A stretch of DNA of 64,000 bases from Apricaphanius iberus. Taxonomy: Eukaryota > Chordata > Actinopteri > Cyprinodontiformes > Aphaniidae. The stretch covers positions 186,001-250,000 of the forward strand of contig JAPXFQ010000916.1 of assembly GCA_028564705.1 (NCBI GenBank). Direction: 5' to 3'. The notes beneath the pieces were generated by a model, which did no database searches, was not told the origin of the DNA, and worked only from the letters and a program-made list of their open reading frames with translations. Position numbers and translations under genes: made by a program. Positions within the stretch are counted from its first letter, which is position 1. The number at the start of each line of letters is the position of its first letter. Positions 46,436 through 58,895 of the stretch are shown here, in pieces.

Positions 46436-47210
46436 AGTTTGTCTTAGCTATATCAGTCAAAATTGTGTTTACATATTGGTAGGGGAGATTTTTGCACTAT
46501 ATGAGATTAGTGATAATTATCATGCAATGTATTTATTTATTTATTTATAGCTAAGAACACCTTTTGTGTAGTTTAATTGTTGTGTCATTTCTTAATCCTT
46601 GCAGTTTCCTGTTCTTTTACACTCACTCAAATCACATGGTGAATCATTATAGGAAACATAATTAATTTGCAGCTTATTTGCTTGAAGCACTTTTAGGACT
46701 TAAATAATTTTAAAAAGTATTAATTTTCTTATTTAATTTGAGCCTCAAATAACCTTCTGTTAGAAATCCATGATATCCTTATTCGATGATATACACAGAG
46801 GTAATTTTTTTGGGACATGCCCTTCAAGTGGAGAAGATGTGTGTTGATCTTACATTGAAGAAATCTGAAGATGGCTACAAGAAAATATGTACTTGCCCAA
46901 ACCTACCCACATCTGCAGCTGGAAATGAGCACAGCAAATACTCCACAATAAGGATGTTAAGATTTTTTTTTTTTTTTTAAACAACTCCCTTGAGCAGCAA
47001 AATTGCTCTTCTTAAACAGAGCTTTATAGCTTGGTCCTTTTACGAATGTTTGCTGGGGTGCCAGCAAATGGCTTGAAGACAAACATATCTAAGCAAGGTT
47101 AGGTAAACTATATTATTTACTTTTTCATGCAAGTTTCATCTTGTATGCAATAACAATAAATTCTATTGATCATGCATGGTGGATGGCTTATCAATATGTA
47201 GTCCAGTTTC
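46436..47210. other. Intergenic, no gene recognised
   Basis: Contains a short ATTT run (46529-46548) and a poly-T run at about 46964. No gene is seen. Confidence 0.45.
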
Positions 47211-47212
47211 AT

Positions 47213-47325
47213 TATCCATCCATTTTCTGAACTGCTCAGTCCTCCAGAAAGGCCCTGGGGCACAAACCCACAACCTTCTTGCTGCAAGGCAACAGTGCTA
47301 ACCACTGTGTCACCGTGCAGCACGA
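47213..47325 (-). repeat. Internally deleted SINE copy
   Basis: The 3' tail (ATCCATCCATTTTCTGAACT) is joined directly to the tRNA head region (CAACCTTCTTGCTGCAAGGC then GTCACCGTGCAGC), with the body missing. It is a short derivative of the family at 23611. Confidence 0.7.
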
Positions 47326-50300
47326 CAATTATCAATAAATATCTTGCCCCCACTTAGTCTCACTGGTATCTACAGTTAAGTCCAACATTATTAATATGCC
47401 TAGTAGATTTGAATTTAAACTTGTTTTTATTCAACCAAGAAGTTTGTTTCTGATAGGGAATGAGATAAAGTCTCAAAAGACAGTAAATGACTGTAAAAAA
47501 AGTATTTTTCTTAATACATGGCTTTATTGTGTCATATATGTATGCCCCTCTCAATGACCAATGAAAAATATTTATTGGCATTACATGAGTCAAACCCTTC
47601 TTGATAAACGCTTGTTTTCACTGGTATTTATACGATTTATTTTTGCAATGAGCTCCAGATTTTTGAGGTTGGAAGGCCTCTTTACCATCACCTTAATCTT
47701 TAGCGTTCTTCACAGATTCCTCTACATAACATCTTTTATAATCAGGAGATTTTTTTTTGGGTAAAATGAAAATATTTTACTTATATTTTATTTTGTGCTC
47801 TAGACCTCCATTGGTCAGTGAATAAACAAACAAACCCCAAAAAGAAAATATTTTGAAAATATTTCTTTTGTTATTCTCCTGTCACAGATGAGTGCAAGAT
47901 GTACTTTTCTCAGATATGCAGCTACTGACTGCTTCGTCCTCTGCTGGTGTCTTAAAGTGTCAAAAACACAGGGACTAAATCAACCGGACAGACGGAAAGT
48001 ATCTCTGTCTGACAACAATCCTTCTGGATCGCTTTACACCCCAAAGAAAACAGCAGGTTCTCATAACACCCCCAGCCAAACAAGCCAACCAAGGCTTTTA
48101 ATTGTATATACGTCTGCATTGATTACATTCATATATAGAATATCCTCTTGCAGTTCTTCTTTGTATTTTCAATTCCTACCTGTCTAAGTGCTGGTGGTCC
48201 AAAACTAAGTAACAATAACTCCAGAGGCGAATTCAGTTTGTGGCATGAAAAGCAAACAACCCTCTGCACACACTAACTCCTAACAAACATACCCCCTTCT
48301 ACACTACTTGAACCCTGAGGCAGGATGCCAAAGAGCTGGAGGAATTTGACCCGTTGACCTTGGCTTACAGACTTCCACATCGAGACCGGACACCCGGATG
48401 GCGTGCACTAGAAGAGGAGGCCAGAATATGTCCGGTGTCCAGTAACGGGAGACAGACTGTTTGTAAATTCTGGCCACATGACTCAGTGTACAGGCTTTGC
48501 ACAGGTGATGGAAACACATGCACTTGAGTCCAGAGGTTATGAGGCATATCATGGTAAATGGGATGGAGGAGATGGTGGGTAGGGTAAGTTTAGCATGAGT
48601 TGATGTTTTCTTCTGTAAAACACTAAGTTAACCTTGCAGCAACACATTTTTTTTTCCTGTCACCATAAATCCTGACTTTCCTGTTTGAATGTTTTGAGTT
48701 GGTCTTGAGGTTTACTTGCAGAAAAGGCCAAGTTCAATTTGTTGAAGATGCTGATATTTCTAAAATAATAATAAATAAAAAATAAGCTATATAAATTGAA
48801 GCACTTCACAGATGGATCCACTTGCAGGCACGTCTAGTTAGGTAAAACATAACTGTTTTGGCAAAGGGGAAACCTTTTTTCACACACTTAAATGATTTGG
48901 CACATGCTGGAAAGTCAGTGCCAAGTCTTTGCGCAACATATTGACCTGTTTTCTTTTCTTTTTTCTTTCTCTTCCTGCATTTACTGCATGCAGGATCCAA
49001 TTCAAGCACTGAAGATGGTGGAGATATGGTTTACCACAATACCACAAATAACACTTTTTATAAACCATATGCTCCTGTCTCATCTGAGAATCAAAATATT
49101 GGCACTTCAAGAGAACCCTAACCAACACACAATGAGAAGGCGTTTAATGAGTTTGATTGTGTGATTCCTTAGGGTATCATTAAGGAATTAGAAGTAAGAT
49201 AAATTAACTTTAATTTTTGCTTTTGGAAAAAAACAAAAGGGAGATGTTCAATCCTTTCTTAAACTCCTTTTGCTCAAACAGGCCAGGGATAAACCCCACC
49301 CTCTGTGCTCAACAAGAGGACAGAGATACATCTTACAGATCAGGTCTAACCAGTCCCAGATGACAAACCCTCAGCTTTGCTCCATGACTATCTGACTGAT
49401 GGTTGACTCCTCTGCAGGAGCCACTTTTTGAAACATAAACATTTTTTGGAGCCTTGCTATCGCTCTATGTTTGAGGACCTTACATTAGTCAGTTTTTGAT
49501 TCATTTTTGCAAAAGTCACGTGTTATTTTTATAGTTAGCTGTCAGAACAGCAGCATGTTTTATGTCTTTAACACATTTACTTGTAAAGCACCTGCCTGTC
49601 TCTTTTTGAACCAGTGTACTTGTCTTTGAGCCATTTAAAACGTGCTAAATGCACATAGGGAGGTCATACCTGAGGCAGACCGTCTGGTGCCAACAAGTTG
49701 TAAAACAATCAAGGAGCAGTAATATATTCCTGTGCCTATCATATAGTTAACATAGTCTGAAAGCAACACCCTGCTGTTCCAGGAACAAACAGCATTCAGC
49801 TCTGGGGCCTTTTCTGTCAGGCTTAGGATGATCCATTTTGGTCGTGTTCTCTTTCCAACCTTCACCCCTGAGAGCGCCCTAATTTTGACCCTAATTATGG
49901 GACTAACGCAGCTGACAGCTTGCCTTTAGACAGCTGACACAGTATATCAAAAACAGCCAACATAATTTATTTGCTAGAGCAGAGATTTCCACTCTACAAC
50001 AAGGCAAAATTTTAAATCCCTTCTAATCTCCAGAGGTAAGGCACATTAAGCTTTGCCCGGCACTGCCCCCGTAGCATCTATTCAGGTCAAGCAATAAGAG
50101 ATGCCATGATCACCCGGGCAACCAGTAAAACAAACAATGTGTGGGTTTGTATGTGTATGTAACGCTAGACTGGAACCAGTCAGCCACACGGAATGGAGTT
50201 GGTGGGAAGAGAAGAAGGACCTGCAACCCGCTTCCAGTTGTGTTTTTCAACAGCATCCTGCCTTTGTGAGACAGTGTGGGTGGTGGGAGTTTAAAAGTTG

Positions 50301-51585
50301 TCAGGCTTTTTTTTTTTTTACTTGATCCATGTTTACCACAATGTGGAAGTTATGTAAATACTTGGGTTTGCCACAGCATTATCCCCACAAGCCCCATATT
50401 TAGAAAACGAAAAAAAAAAAAAAAATTAAGATGAGTGGGAAGTTTTTCTATCAAAGAGGTGATTTATCTGGCATGAGCTGGCACTGGGATGTTTAACGTT
50501 TCCCAGGCTTTTGGGTGAGTTTGTGCCTCTGTACAGTCATGATGCATAATGGTTTTACAACAATAGTGCAACAATGTTTTTGATATATATATGTATCATA
50601 GCAATTTAGAGTATAAGCCTGTTTGTTTCATCTGTTTCCTTGTTCCTATTTGATGCACTAATGACACCAGGTTTGCCCCCGGCAGCTGAGTAAACAACTT
50701 ATGAGCTGCACTCCAGGAACATTTTCATGTTTTATGTCACTGTATAATATTTTCAGCATAACAAAATCAAGTAATCCACATAGCACTTTCAAAACTTTAC
50801 TTATTTTAAATATAAAACTGTTGCTAACAAAGCTGGACATTCATGTAAGTTGAAAAAGGAAACAAAGGGAAAAATTGTGTGGCTGCACAACACCTGGGCT
50901 CTGAGTCTTTTTTGTGTGCACTCACTCTTCAGCCCGTTGTTATCAGCAGTTCTTATCTGACCTTCCATGGGAGGGAAGGTTTTATCAGCTTGGAAATAAA
51001 ACCCATTTAGAGACAAAAACGTACGCTGAATGATCCAGCAGTCACACAGTGAGAAAGCGAAAGAGGAAAAGAAAGCCAGGTGTTAAAAAACAGAACATCA
51101 CATATAAAAAGCATGAACTTACCTGCTTCTGTTAAATTGACCAAAAATAAACTCCTAGAAATTGGATTCACCCACAATGGGATTATGTTCCTTGTTCTAC
51201 TTGTTAGAGGAAAACCCATGAATTGTAAATGCCTCACATGTTACTATCTTAGCTAACAAACTCAAATTAACACTCATATGAAAGTTCTTGATTTATGCGT
51301 TTGTAAACAGAAAGACAACAAACAAAAAAATAGGAACATGGAAACTAGTAGTTTAATTCTTCTCAAATGAGACTTATTTGTTCTGAGCTGTATGTGATCC
51401 TATCATCTAACTAAAAAAAACATGAATTAACTTTTAGGCTTTAAGCTTTAAGTGTTGAACAAATATTTAAAGATTGTCAATTACCATATATCTGTAAAAT
51501 TAACAAAAAACACAAAAATGTATTTCACGGCTGGTTATTCACACTTTCATTTCTTTAGTTTCCCCCGCATCATTCAAACTGACTC
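47326..51585. other. Intergenic, no gene recognised
   Basis: A 4-kb stretch with scattered short open frames on both strands, poly-T/A runs near 50310 and 50410, and no transposon family that I can name. None of the frames shows a domain or a convincing pair of splice sites. Confidence 0.4.
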
Positions 51586-51589
51586 GAAG

Positions 51590-51860
51590 CCATGTTTCGC
51601 CATTCTGTCACATCACTACAGACTAACACTGCCAGGCCAATCAGTGGCTATGACTGCTAGGTAGGAGGGAGAATGATATTACTTTATAGGACCAATCAGT
51701 CCAAAGGTAGTTGAGTTGGCTGGCCTTAGACCAAGCCACAGGTACTCTGAAAAAAGGGGGTCAGTTTGGCCCAGACAAAGGTAATGGAAACACTCAAAAT
51801 CAGGGTGGCCCACAACCGTTCCAGACCGAGCCAACCCTAGTGGAAAAGGAGCACTAGAGT
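51590..51860. mobile_element. Possible small DNA-transposon (MITE) fragment
   Basis: Phrases such as GGACCAATCAGTCC, GTAATGGAAACACTC and CCTAGTGGAAAAGGAGCACT resemble a fish MITE, whose sequence ends in a similar GTGGAAA...GCAC string. The terminal repeats were not delimited. Confidence 0.35.
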
Positions 51861-51939
51861 CACATCATCAGACAAACCACAATTCACAAACACATTTGTT
51901 TTTGAGATCGATAAATTATTGTGCTATATATTTTTCGAC

Positions 51940-52035
51940 TAGAGGAGGAAGCCTGAGTATCTAATGAAAACCCACAAGAAAACATGCAGAAAAGCCTTGG
52001 TCAGGATTAGAACCCTGGACATTCAACCACAGAGT
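51940..52035 (-). repeat. SINE fragment, 5' part
   Basis: AGAGGAGGAAGCCTGAGTAT, AAAACCCACAAGAAAACATG and AGCCTTGGTCAGGATTAGAA match the head-proximal half of the SINE at 23611, in minus orientation. Confidence 0.5.
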
Positions 52036-53075
52036 GGTTGAAAACAAAAATATTTTTGTGTTACACTGGCCTAGACAAAGTAGATCCAAACCTGATTGAA
52101 ATGATGCTTGCAAACCATATCAATGAATTCATGCAATGTTTTTTAAGAAGAGAGGTCCAAAAGTTCTCTGCAAACATGCAAAACTGATAGAGACAAAGGG
52201 AAATTGCTACTTCAAGTTCTGCAGGTGGTTCTACAAAGCTTTGTCTTTTTCCCATGACTGTAACTGATTTTGTAAGAGTGACATTCACAACAACCTGCAT
52301 GACGTTTGTCATACAGCTGAAGTGTCACTGTATTCTCTCTTTAGGGTGGTACAGTATTTTACGATTAGCATGTTTTTTATGAGCTTACAGTCCCTGTGAC
52401 TGCATTTGTCTGAGCTGCTGTCAAAACTTCTGGTGCTCCTAACTTGACAACTCTGGGCATATTCAGGGTCACGCAGCAGATTGCAGAGGAGTAACAGAGT
52501 GATGTCCTAAACTCCCTAACATGTGCCAGCCAAATCGCATGAGTCAGGTTGTGGTTAAAGTTGGTGGCTTTCCTCCTGTGACTACTCTCTACCTATCTGG
52601 CTTCATCCTGTCAAACTCCCTCCTGTGAATCAGTCATAATATTTGACATGAAAATGAATGTGAAGTCATAGAAAGTTTCGTTTCATATCCTGACCATAAT
52701 TTTAACTGCAAGTATAAATATTACTTACACAGCCTCAACCTTGGAACAACATGACAATCTCTCTCTTAGCCAAACTGGGGCTGTGTCGCTTGAGCGATCT
52801 GCATTACATCAGCTGGAACCATGCAAACTAAAAGGCCACTAGACAGCTTGTAGTGGTGTTCTCATATTTTTGGAAGTTTGTAAGTTTGCAATAACTTTTC
52901 TACATGTTGTAATGTTAAAAACATTAAAAAACACTTTTTTTTCATCAAGATTTAATTTGTTATACAAGTATGGGATAATGCCCAACGAGGTGTCCATTAT
53001 CCCTTGCATATGTTAATCTGCAGCATACTGTCTGTGTTTTCATTTACAGTGTATTCATATTTGTTTTATGTGTCA
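52036..53075. other. Intergenic, no gene recognised
   Basis: No coding exon or repeat family is recognised. Confidence 0.4.
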
Positions 53076-53079
53076 GGAA

Positions 53080-53440
53080 GTCATCAGCCCCAACTCAGAC
53101 CAGCCGGGTCTGATGATCTCCCTGACAATATCTCTACTCTCCTCAGTATAAAAGATCCTTCCACTCACCTTCACTTTGCTCAGTCATCGTTCATCCAATG
53201 TCCAGAGCTCCTGATCCATACCGACATATCAGCCCGTCAACCAGACAGGACCAAACTTCAGTTGCCCGCTCATCATCCTGCTCCACGACCCACCTACGAT
53301 TCTCAGCCGCTGCCTGTCTCCTGAGCCATCCTACCTCGAACCCGGGGTGACTCCCATCCGCGCCTGGAGCGGCAAACTTCACCCGACCACCGCTCCCAGT
53401 CAACTGGCGATCCTGACATTATGTGTGTTCTGCCTTACCA
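53080..53440 (+). repeat. CT-rich interspersed segment, LTR-like
   Basis: Contains AGTATAAAAGATCCTTCCAC (TATA-like), CTCAGTCATCGTTCATCC and long C-rich passages. It partly matches the insert at 37160-37410. A TATA-like box and a C-rich downstream region fit an LTR, but no AATAAA, boundary or internal region was found. Confidence 0.35.
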
Positions 53441-53471
53441 TGAATATCCACACTATGGGATCAATAACCTG

Positions 53472-53539
53472 TTCATTCATTCATTCATTCATTCATTCAT
53501 GCATTCATGCATTCATTCATTCATGCATTCATTCATTCA
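53472..53539. repeat. (ATTC)n microsatellite
   Basis: Tandem ATTC units with periodic ATGC variants. The repeat-derived frame crossing it is not a gene. Confidence 0.95.
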
Positions 53540-54390
53540 GAGATGAACAGGTAAACACCAGCAAAGACATAACATCTTTGGCTGATTTAATTTGGTATTA
53601 TGATACAATTTTTAAGGATTATAAAAAAAATATCTGAAACATGTGAAAGCGTTAGGAAACATTCTTTAATACTGAAAAATTATTCTGCTGTTTTGTGGAA
53701 TTCTGTTGCCTAAACCAATATCTAATACTGAAAAACAAAGCTTTTCTTTTTAACATTATCATTTTGCAATATGTTCCAGTAGGATGTAACAGGTGACAGT
53801 AACTACCTTAAAATGATATATTGACATGTATTAACTAGTCATTAAGCTAGCATCTACATAAAACAGCACAACTCAATTTACAACTTGTTTGATAAAAAAA
53901 GCAAAGTTTCTGGCCTTCTACTGGTTTGTTGAACATGCAGCTCTCTGCAGCAGAGTCCCAGTGGCCGGAGATTCGTCCGACGCAAGCAAGGACCGATTAC
54001 AAGTATGATGCGTTTAGTGACGGGTCGGGAAATGCATCACTGTATGAAAACGGATTTAAAAAAAACTTATTTGCTGTGTTTTTTATTTAAGTATTACATT
54101 TCAAACAAGTACTGTAATTGTTTACACTTACCAAAATATAATAATTGTCTCATTTTAGGGGGGGCTTTGACTCAGTTTGAGGGTGCTGAAGGACCCCCCA
54201 AAATGGTCTAAAAACGCCTATGGCTGAAACCCAACTATTGTAGTTCTTGCTGTATGTTACAGGTTGTTGTGTTGCAGGAAGATGAACCTCCATCCCAATC
54301 TCAAGTGCCTTTTTTGTTTGTTTGTTTTGTTTTACTATTACCCTGTATTAGGCTCATCCATTTCCCCTAAACCCTTAAAATTTCCCATTT
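53540..54390. other. Intergenic, no gene recognised
   Basis: Holds a fragment at about 54156-54230 (GGGGGGGCTTTGACTCAG and CCCCCCAAAATGGTC) that looks repeat-derived. No gene. Confidence 0.4.
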
Positions 54391-54394
54391 CCCT

Positions 54395-54830
54395 GCTGAA
54401 AAAAGTATCCCGACAGTATCATGATGCTGCTACCACCACGTGTCATTGAGGGGATTAAGGGTTTACGGGGATGAACATTTTTAGCTTCATACCATAGTGT
54501 TCTAATTAAGTTTTGGTCTCATCTGCTGAGAGCACCTTCTTTCAGGTTTTTACTGTTTTAGGACATAGATTGAGGCAAAATTAAAAGCAGACCTTCTGTG
54601 ATATTCTTTAGACATTATTTTTCTTCCTAATCTTCTACAGAAGGACAGATTTTTGGAGTGCAAGACTAATGATTGTCCTGTCAGAAGGTTGATGGGTGAT
54701 AAACTTTAAACATGATTTCATTTTTTTTTCTTCCAATAATGAGGCCTCAGCTCAGATCTGAGGCCCTCTGCAGTTTAGGAGGATTCACCTGTTCTGTCCG
54801 GCTGATGCGCTTCTCTCTTTACAGTTTTTG
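54395..54830 (-). mobile_element. Decayed Tc1-like fragment
   Basis: On the + strand GACAGTATCATGATGCTGCT, GTTTTGGTCTCATCTGCTGA, GAGCACCTTCTTTCAGG and GGAGTGCAAGACTAATGATT run in the antisense order of a Tc1-like transposase. The frame is destroyed. Confidence 0.6.
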
Positions 54831-56284
54831 GGATTTATATAAGTTAAACTTTGAAAAACATATAGGCTATTCTTTTCCCATAACTTCACAAATATGTATT
54901 AGTTTGTATTGATCAAGTGCACAAAATCCTTATAACATGACAAACTGTGAAAGAAAATTTATTATTTGCATAACTACTGCTAATCTGAGAAAAATAACAC
55001 ACAAGAGAGACAAGGAAAATACATCTAGTGTTTGGCCTGCTTCTTCTCTCAGGGTGCCCACAACACACTTATACTCTCCCGTGAATTCCTCCCGCATCTT
55101 GGAACTCTGGTCTTTGTCCTCTGACATTATTTACCTGCTCCTCTGCATTCAGTAACTGTAGCACATACGAAAGTGCACACGGACATGTGAATGCTCAGCC
55201 ACACAAACTTAAAATACTCCCATCTCCAAGACATGTAATCCACTTCCTATTTGCTGATTTTCCCACCACAGTGAGAAGCCAGTGGAAGCAGAGCTGTTCT
55301 TGTCTCTCTTTGCTGGGTGCTTCCTGTCTTGATAGGAGGCCAAGTAGAGATATCCCTGAAAGGAGCTGTTGGTACAGGCGAGGAAGAGCCGGGTGTTTTG
55401 GACCTCTTTCAATGACTCACAATCTTATCTGGCCTGAGTTTGGTATGCATCCACTACAGTAGTACTGTGCTGGGAAGATTTCAGCTTCTCTCCCTTGTGC
55501 AAACAGTAAATACTTAGCACAGCTGCAGTTTGCTGCAAATCACTGCAGCGCCTTTCATGCAAAAACATCATATATTGAATAAATGCAGCAATTTCTGTGC
55601 TTTGTTGGCACTCATTAGTTGCTTCGTTCTTAACCTGAAAACACTTGGACCGAAAAGGCTTACTGAGGATTTGTTTGGTTTTTTGTTGCATTCCAGGCGG
55701 TCTTAAATTTAGAATTTTAATTAGCATAAACCTAATTAAAGGATTTTTACGGTGGGAACACTTTGTGAGCTCCGACTTCTGCAGTTATGCAGGATAAATA
55801 CAAACAGTCACCATACAGCAGCACATTGTTTAACGAGAACAATAGGAGCCTGTGATATTGCACAATCATCACAAACACAAAATCTGCCTCCTTGGCTAAC
55901 AGAAAAATATAATCATATGTCAGTGCTTAAACTTCATGAAAGTTTCCCCTCTTAACTTTGCATAAGATTTAATTATATGCAGAAAATAATAAGAAAAGTA
56001 AAATCATAAAGTGAACCAAACTATATTTTTCTGTTAAACTAAGCAAGCTTAAAAAAAAAATTCAATCTGCAGTAGGAAAGAGATAATGTGTCTGTAGAGC
56101 AAGATGTATAAACTCAAGCTATTTATTTTCACTTTAATCTTTGTGCTCAGATAAATCAGATGTGTGACAATTATTTTTAGGCTGTTTGCAATTTACACAA
56201 CATTTTAAAAGCAAACTTTGTCTTAACATCCATCCTCAGAAAAAATAACGGTTTAGACATTAATTAAGGTAAACATTTAAGCCT
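54831..56284. other. Intergenic, no gene recognised
   Basis: Ordinary sequence with open frames up to about 100 codons and no recognisable domain. Confidence 0.4.
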
Positions 56285-56320
56285 CTTTAACACAAGCATG
56301 AATTCATGCTTGTGTTAAAG
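56285..56320. repeat. Perfect 36-bp palindrome
   Basis: CTTTAACACAAGCATGAA is followed directly by its reverse complement, with no loop and centred on GAATTC. It ends about 10 bp before the terminal repeat of the Tc1-like element at 56330. Confidence 0.97.
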
Positions 56321-56454
56321 CTTGTGTTATTGCCTTGCAAAAGTATTTGTACCTCTGTGGCTTATACTCATTTTGCCATACCATAACATTAACCTAAAAT
56401 CTTTTTTTTAATGCATTAAACTACCCTAGCCTATATGTCATCGCAGAAAAAGGA

Positions 56455-56662
56455 GAGTGCTTGTCAGAACCACTCACTCTAGACTGATCACTTCTTGTCT
56501 TAATTATTATCTGCACCTGTCTCAAATTCCAGTCACCACTTGATCTTCCTTTCCTGTATTTAAGCCCGTCACTTCCTCTTGCTTCCCGTCAGTTCCTGCT
56601 GTTTCCTCCATGTTTGTTCATGGGAGTCTGGTGTTCTGTCTTCATCTCTCCAGTCCAGCTGC

Positions 56663-56757
<95 letters not shown>

Positions 56758-56815
56758 ATAAACCGTCTTTCCAATTTACATGCATCTGCATGTGTGTCCA
56801 TGCATCCTAATTCAG
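56455..56815 (+). mobile_element. LTR-like insert with (CAT)n run
   Basis: TGTCAGAACC opens the segment. A TATA-like TATTTAAGCC lies at about 56558-56567 and AATAAA at 56757-56762, separated by a (CAT)32 tract. Tc1-like sequence flanks both sides. The layout fits a solo LTR, but target duplications were not confirmed and no internal viral sequence is present. Confidence 0.4.
56662..56757. repeat. (CAT)n microsatellite, about 32 units
   Basis: Uninterrupted 96-bp trinucleotide run. The four open frames crossing it (poly-His, poly-Asp, poly-Ile, poly-Ser) are repeat artefacts. Confidence 0.99.
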
Positions 56816-57300
56816 TCCAAAATTGTGGTTTGCCTATAGGCCAAACAGTTTAATATTAGTCTAATCTGACCACAGCACCTTCTTCTGCATGGTTGTTGTG
56901 TTCTCCATGTTGCTTTTGTGAAACTTTAAACAGGATTTATTAAAATTACTGTCTCCTTCCATTTACCGACGATGGTGAGAGTTATGGAGTTGGTGGCTAA
57001 CTGTTGCTCCCCTGATCATTTAGGTGAACAGGCAAGTTTTGTAGGATTGACGTTGTGCATCACTTTTTCCAGTTTTAGATGAACACTGCTCTGTGAGATG
57101 TTTAGAGGTTGGTACTGTACCTTGCTAATATAACCTAACCCTGCTTTAAACTTCTCTGCAACTTTCTCCATTATGTATTTGCTCTGTTTCTTGGTCTTCA
57201 TGATGCTGTTTGTTCAGTTATGTTCTCTAACAAACCTCTGAGGTCTTTACAGAACAGCTGCAATCATAGTGAAATTAAATTACAAACTGTTACTGCGTTA

Positions 57301-58555
57301 ACCTCTGAAATAAATTGTTTGCAGTTGATTTCAATAATTGTTTGAGAGAGAAGTGAACACCACACTTTTATTAATTTGCTGCATTCCACTTCACAATTGT
57401 GGGTCACTTTCTGTTAAGCTATAGTTTTAAATCAGCAAAATATTTGCACATTTGTGGTGGTGACAAGAAAGAATATGAAACTGTTCAAGACGTATGACAA
57501 CTTTGTAAGACATTTTATTTTTGGTTGTGTAAGCTGGAAGCCGTTCAACTAAGTATGAAAAGGTCCCACATGTGAGTGTGTGTGAGTTAGGGCGCACATC
57601 TGTTTGTTGAGCAAAGTGTCTGTTTTTTTACTTGACCAGGAAGTAACAAGCAGACTGTGGCCTGTGAGTTTTGCGTACACCTCCCACACACCCTCAGGCT
57701 CCAGAGGTCCTTGCAGTGTTTGGTCTCAGGCGGCTCCCTGGCTGATTTACTTCCTGCCAGGGACCACTGTGGTGCATGAAGGACACTGTCTCTGGAATTC
57801 TAAGAGAAGACAGACAGAAGGAGAGGATTCACAAAGTTTATTTTACACTGTATCACTTTTCACTTCCACATTATTCCCCTTTCCAGTGTAATGTTCCTTA
57901 TTTCAAACAGCTTTAGCTTTACATGTTACATGATTTATAAATAGAGTGCAGAGGAGGGATAGCCTATTATTTTCCCTGAGTTAAGAATAATATGGTGGCT
58001 CCTGGATAATTACAGCTGTTATATTCAAGATGGCTTTTGATGTTCTTTCCACTCGGTGCTAAATATATAACAGAATCTGGTGCCTCCAATGAATCCTCAC
58101 TTTCTACCTCTTAGTTATATTCTGAAAATCCAGTGGTTAAATACATGATTTTAAATAATTTTTATGTATTACAGGAGACGTATACACTGTATATAAGATC
58201 AGATGAAACGATGACTGGATAAAACACACAAAAACTTCACATTCAATGGAATTCTTTTAACACTGTTAAAATTGTGTGCAATAACTTCATCTTGAGGTAA
58301 ATCCTGATCGACCATGCTGGAACTTAGCTACACAAAATTAAAGCTAAATAAGAAATGCAATTTTGTTTGTACATAATGTTTTCAGATATGATAGGGAAAT
58401 TGTAAATTATAATACAAGTTAAACTACGGATTAAATGATCACTAAAATTGATACACCATATTTTCACAAATTTAAAGCTAATAAAACGATTATTTAAATT
58501 TATTTGAATCATTGTAAGAACTACCGTCACTACAGTGGATTTTGACAAATATATT
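57301..58555. other. Intergenic, no gene recognised
   Basis: The first 150 bp may still be the Tc1-like 3' flank. The remainder shows no repeat family or coding exon. Confidence 0.4.
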
Positions 58556-58559
58556 CACA

Positions 58560-58895
58560 TCCATTTTATAGCTTGTCCTAGCGAGGTCATGGCAGGCTGG
58601 TGCCTATCTCCAGTGGTCATAGAACAAGAGCAGTGTAAATCCTTGTTCGCCAGTCCATCAAAGGGCATAGTGACTCATGACCATACACACACAAAAACAC
58701 ACCTCAAAAGGGCAAATTAAAGAGACCTGTTAACCTAATTGAAACGTTTTTGGACTGTGGGAGAACCCTGGAAGAAGCCAAAGACACCCTGGGAGAACAT
58801 CAAACTGTTGTAGAAAGAACCCAGGTCAGGATTCAAACCAAGGACCTTCTTACTGCAAGGCAACAGTGTGACCAGCGATTCTACCATGCAACCTA
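58560..58895 (-). repeat. Diverged, nearly full-length SINE
   Basis: In + orientation: GCTGGTGCCTATCTCCAGTG, CGCCAGTCCATCAAAGGGCA, TTTTTGGACTGTGGGAGAAC, then GACCTTCTTACTGCAAGGCA and the tRNA head remnant (ACCATGCAACC). It has the same order as the intact copy at 23611-23983 but is more diverged. Confidence 0.75.

Larger units (their letters stand above)
56330..57300 (-). mobile_element. Decayed Tc1-like element, split by an LTR-like insert
   Basis: The left end TTGCCTTGCAAAAGTATTTG is a Tc1-like terminal repeat. After the insert at about 56455-56815, antisense transposase-like DNA resumes (TAATCTGACCACAGCACCTT) and runs on to CTTGGTCTTCATGATGCTGT and ACAAACCTCTGAGGTC, the same order as at 37015-37800. 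Confidence 0.65.

Noticed and set aside
56589..56853. Overlapping open frames with poly-His, poly-Asp, poly-Ile and poly-Ser
   Set aside because: All are translations of one (CAT)n microsatellite in different frames. There is no coding signal outside the repeat.
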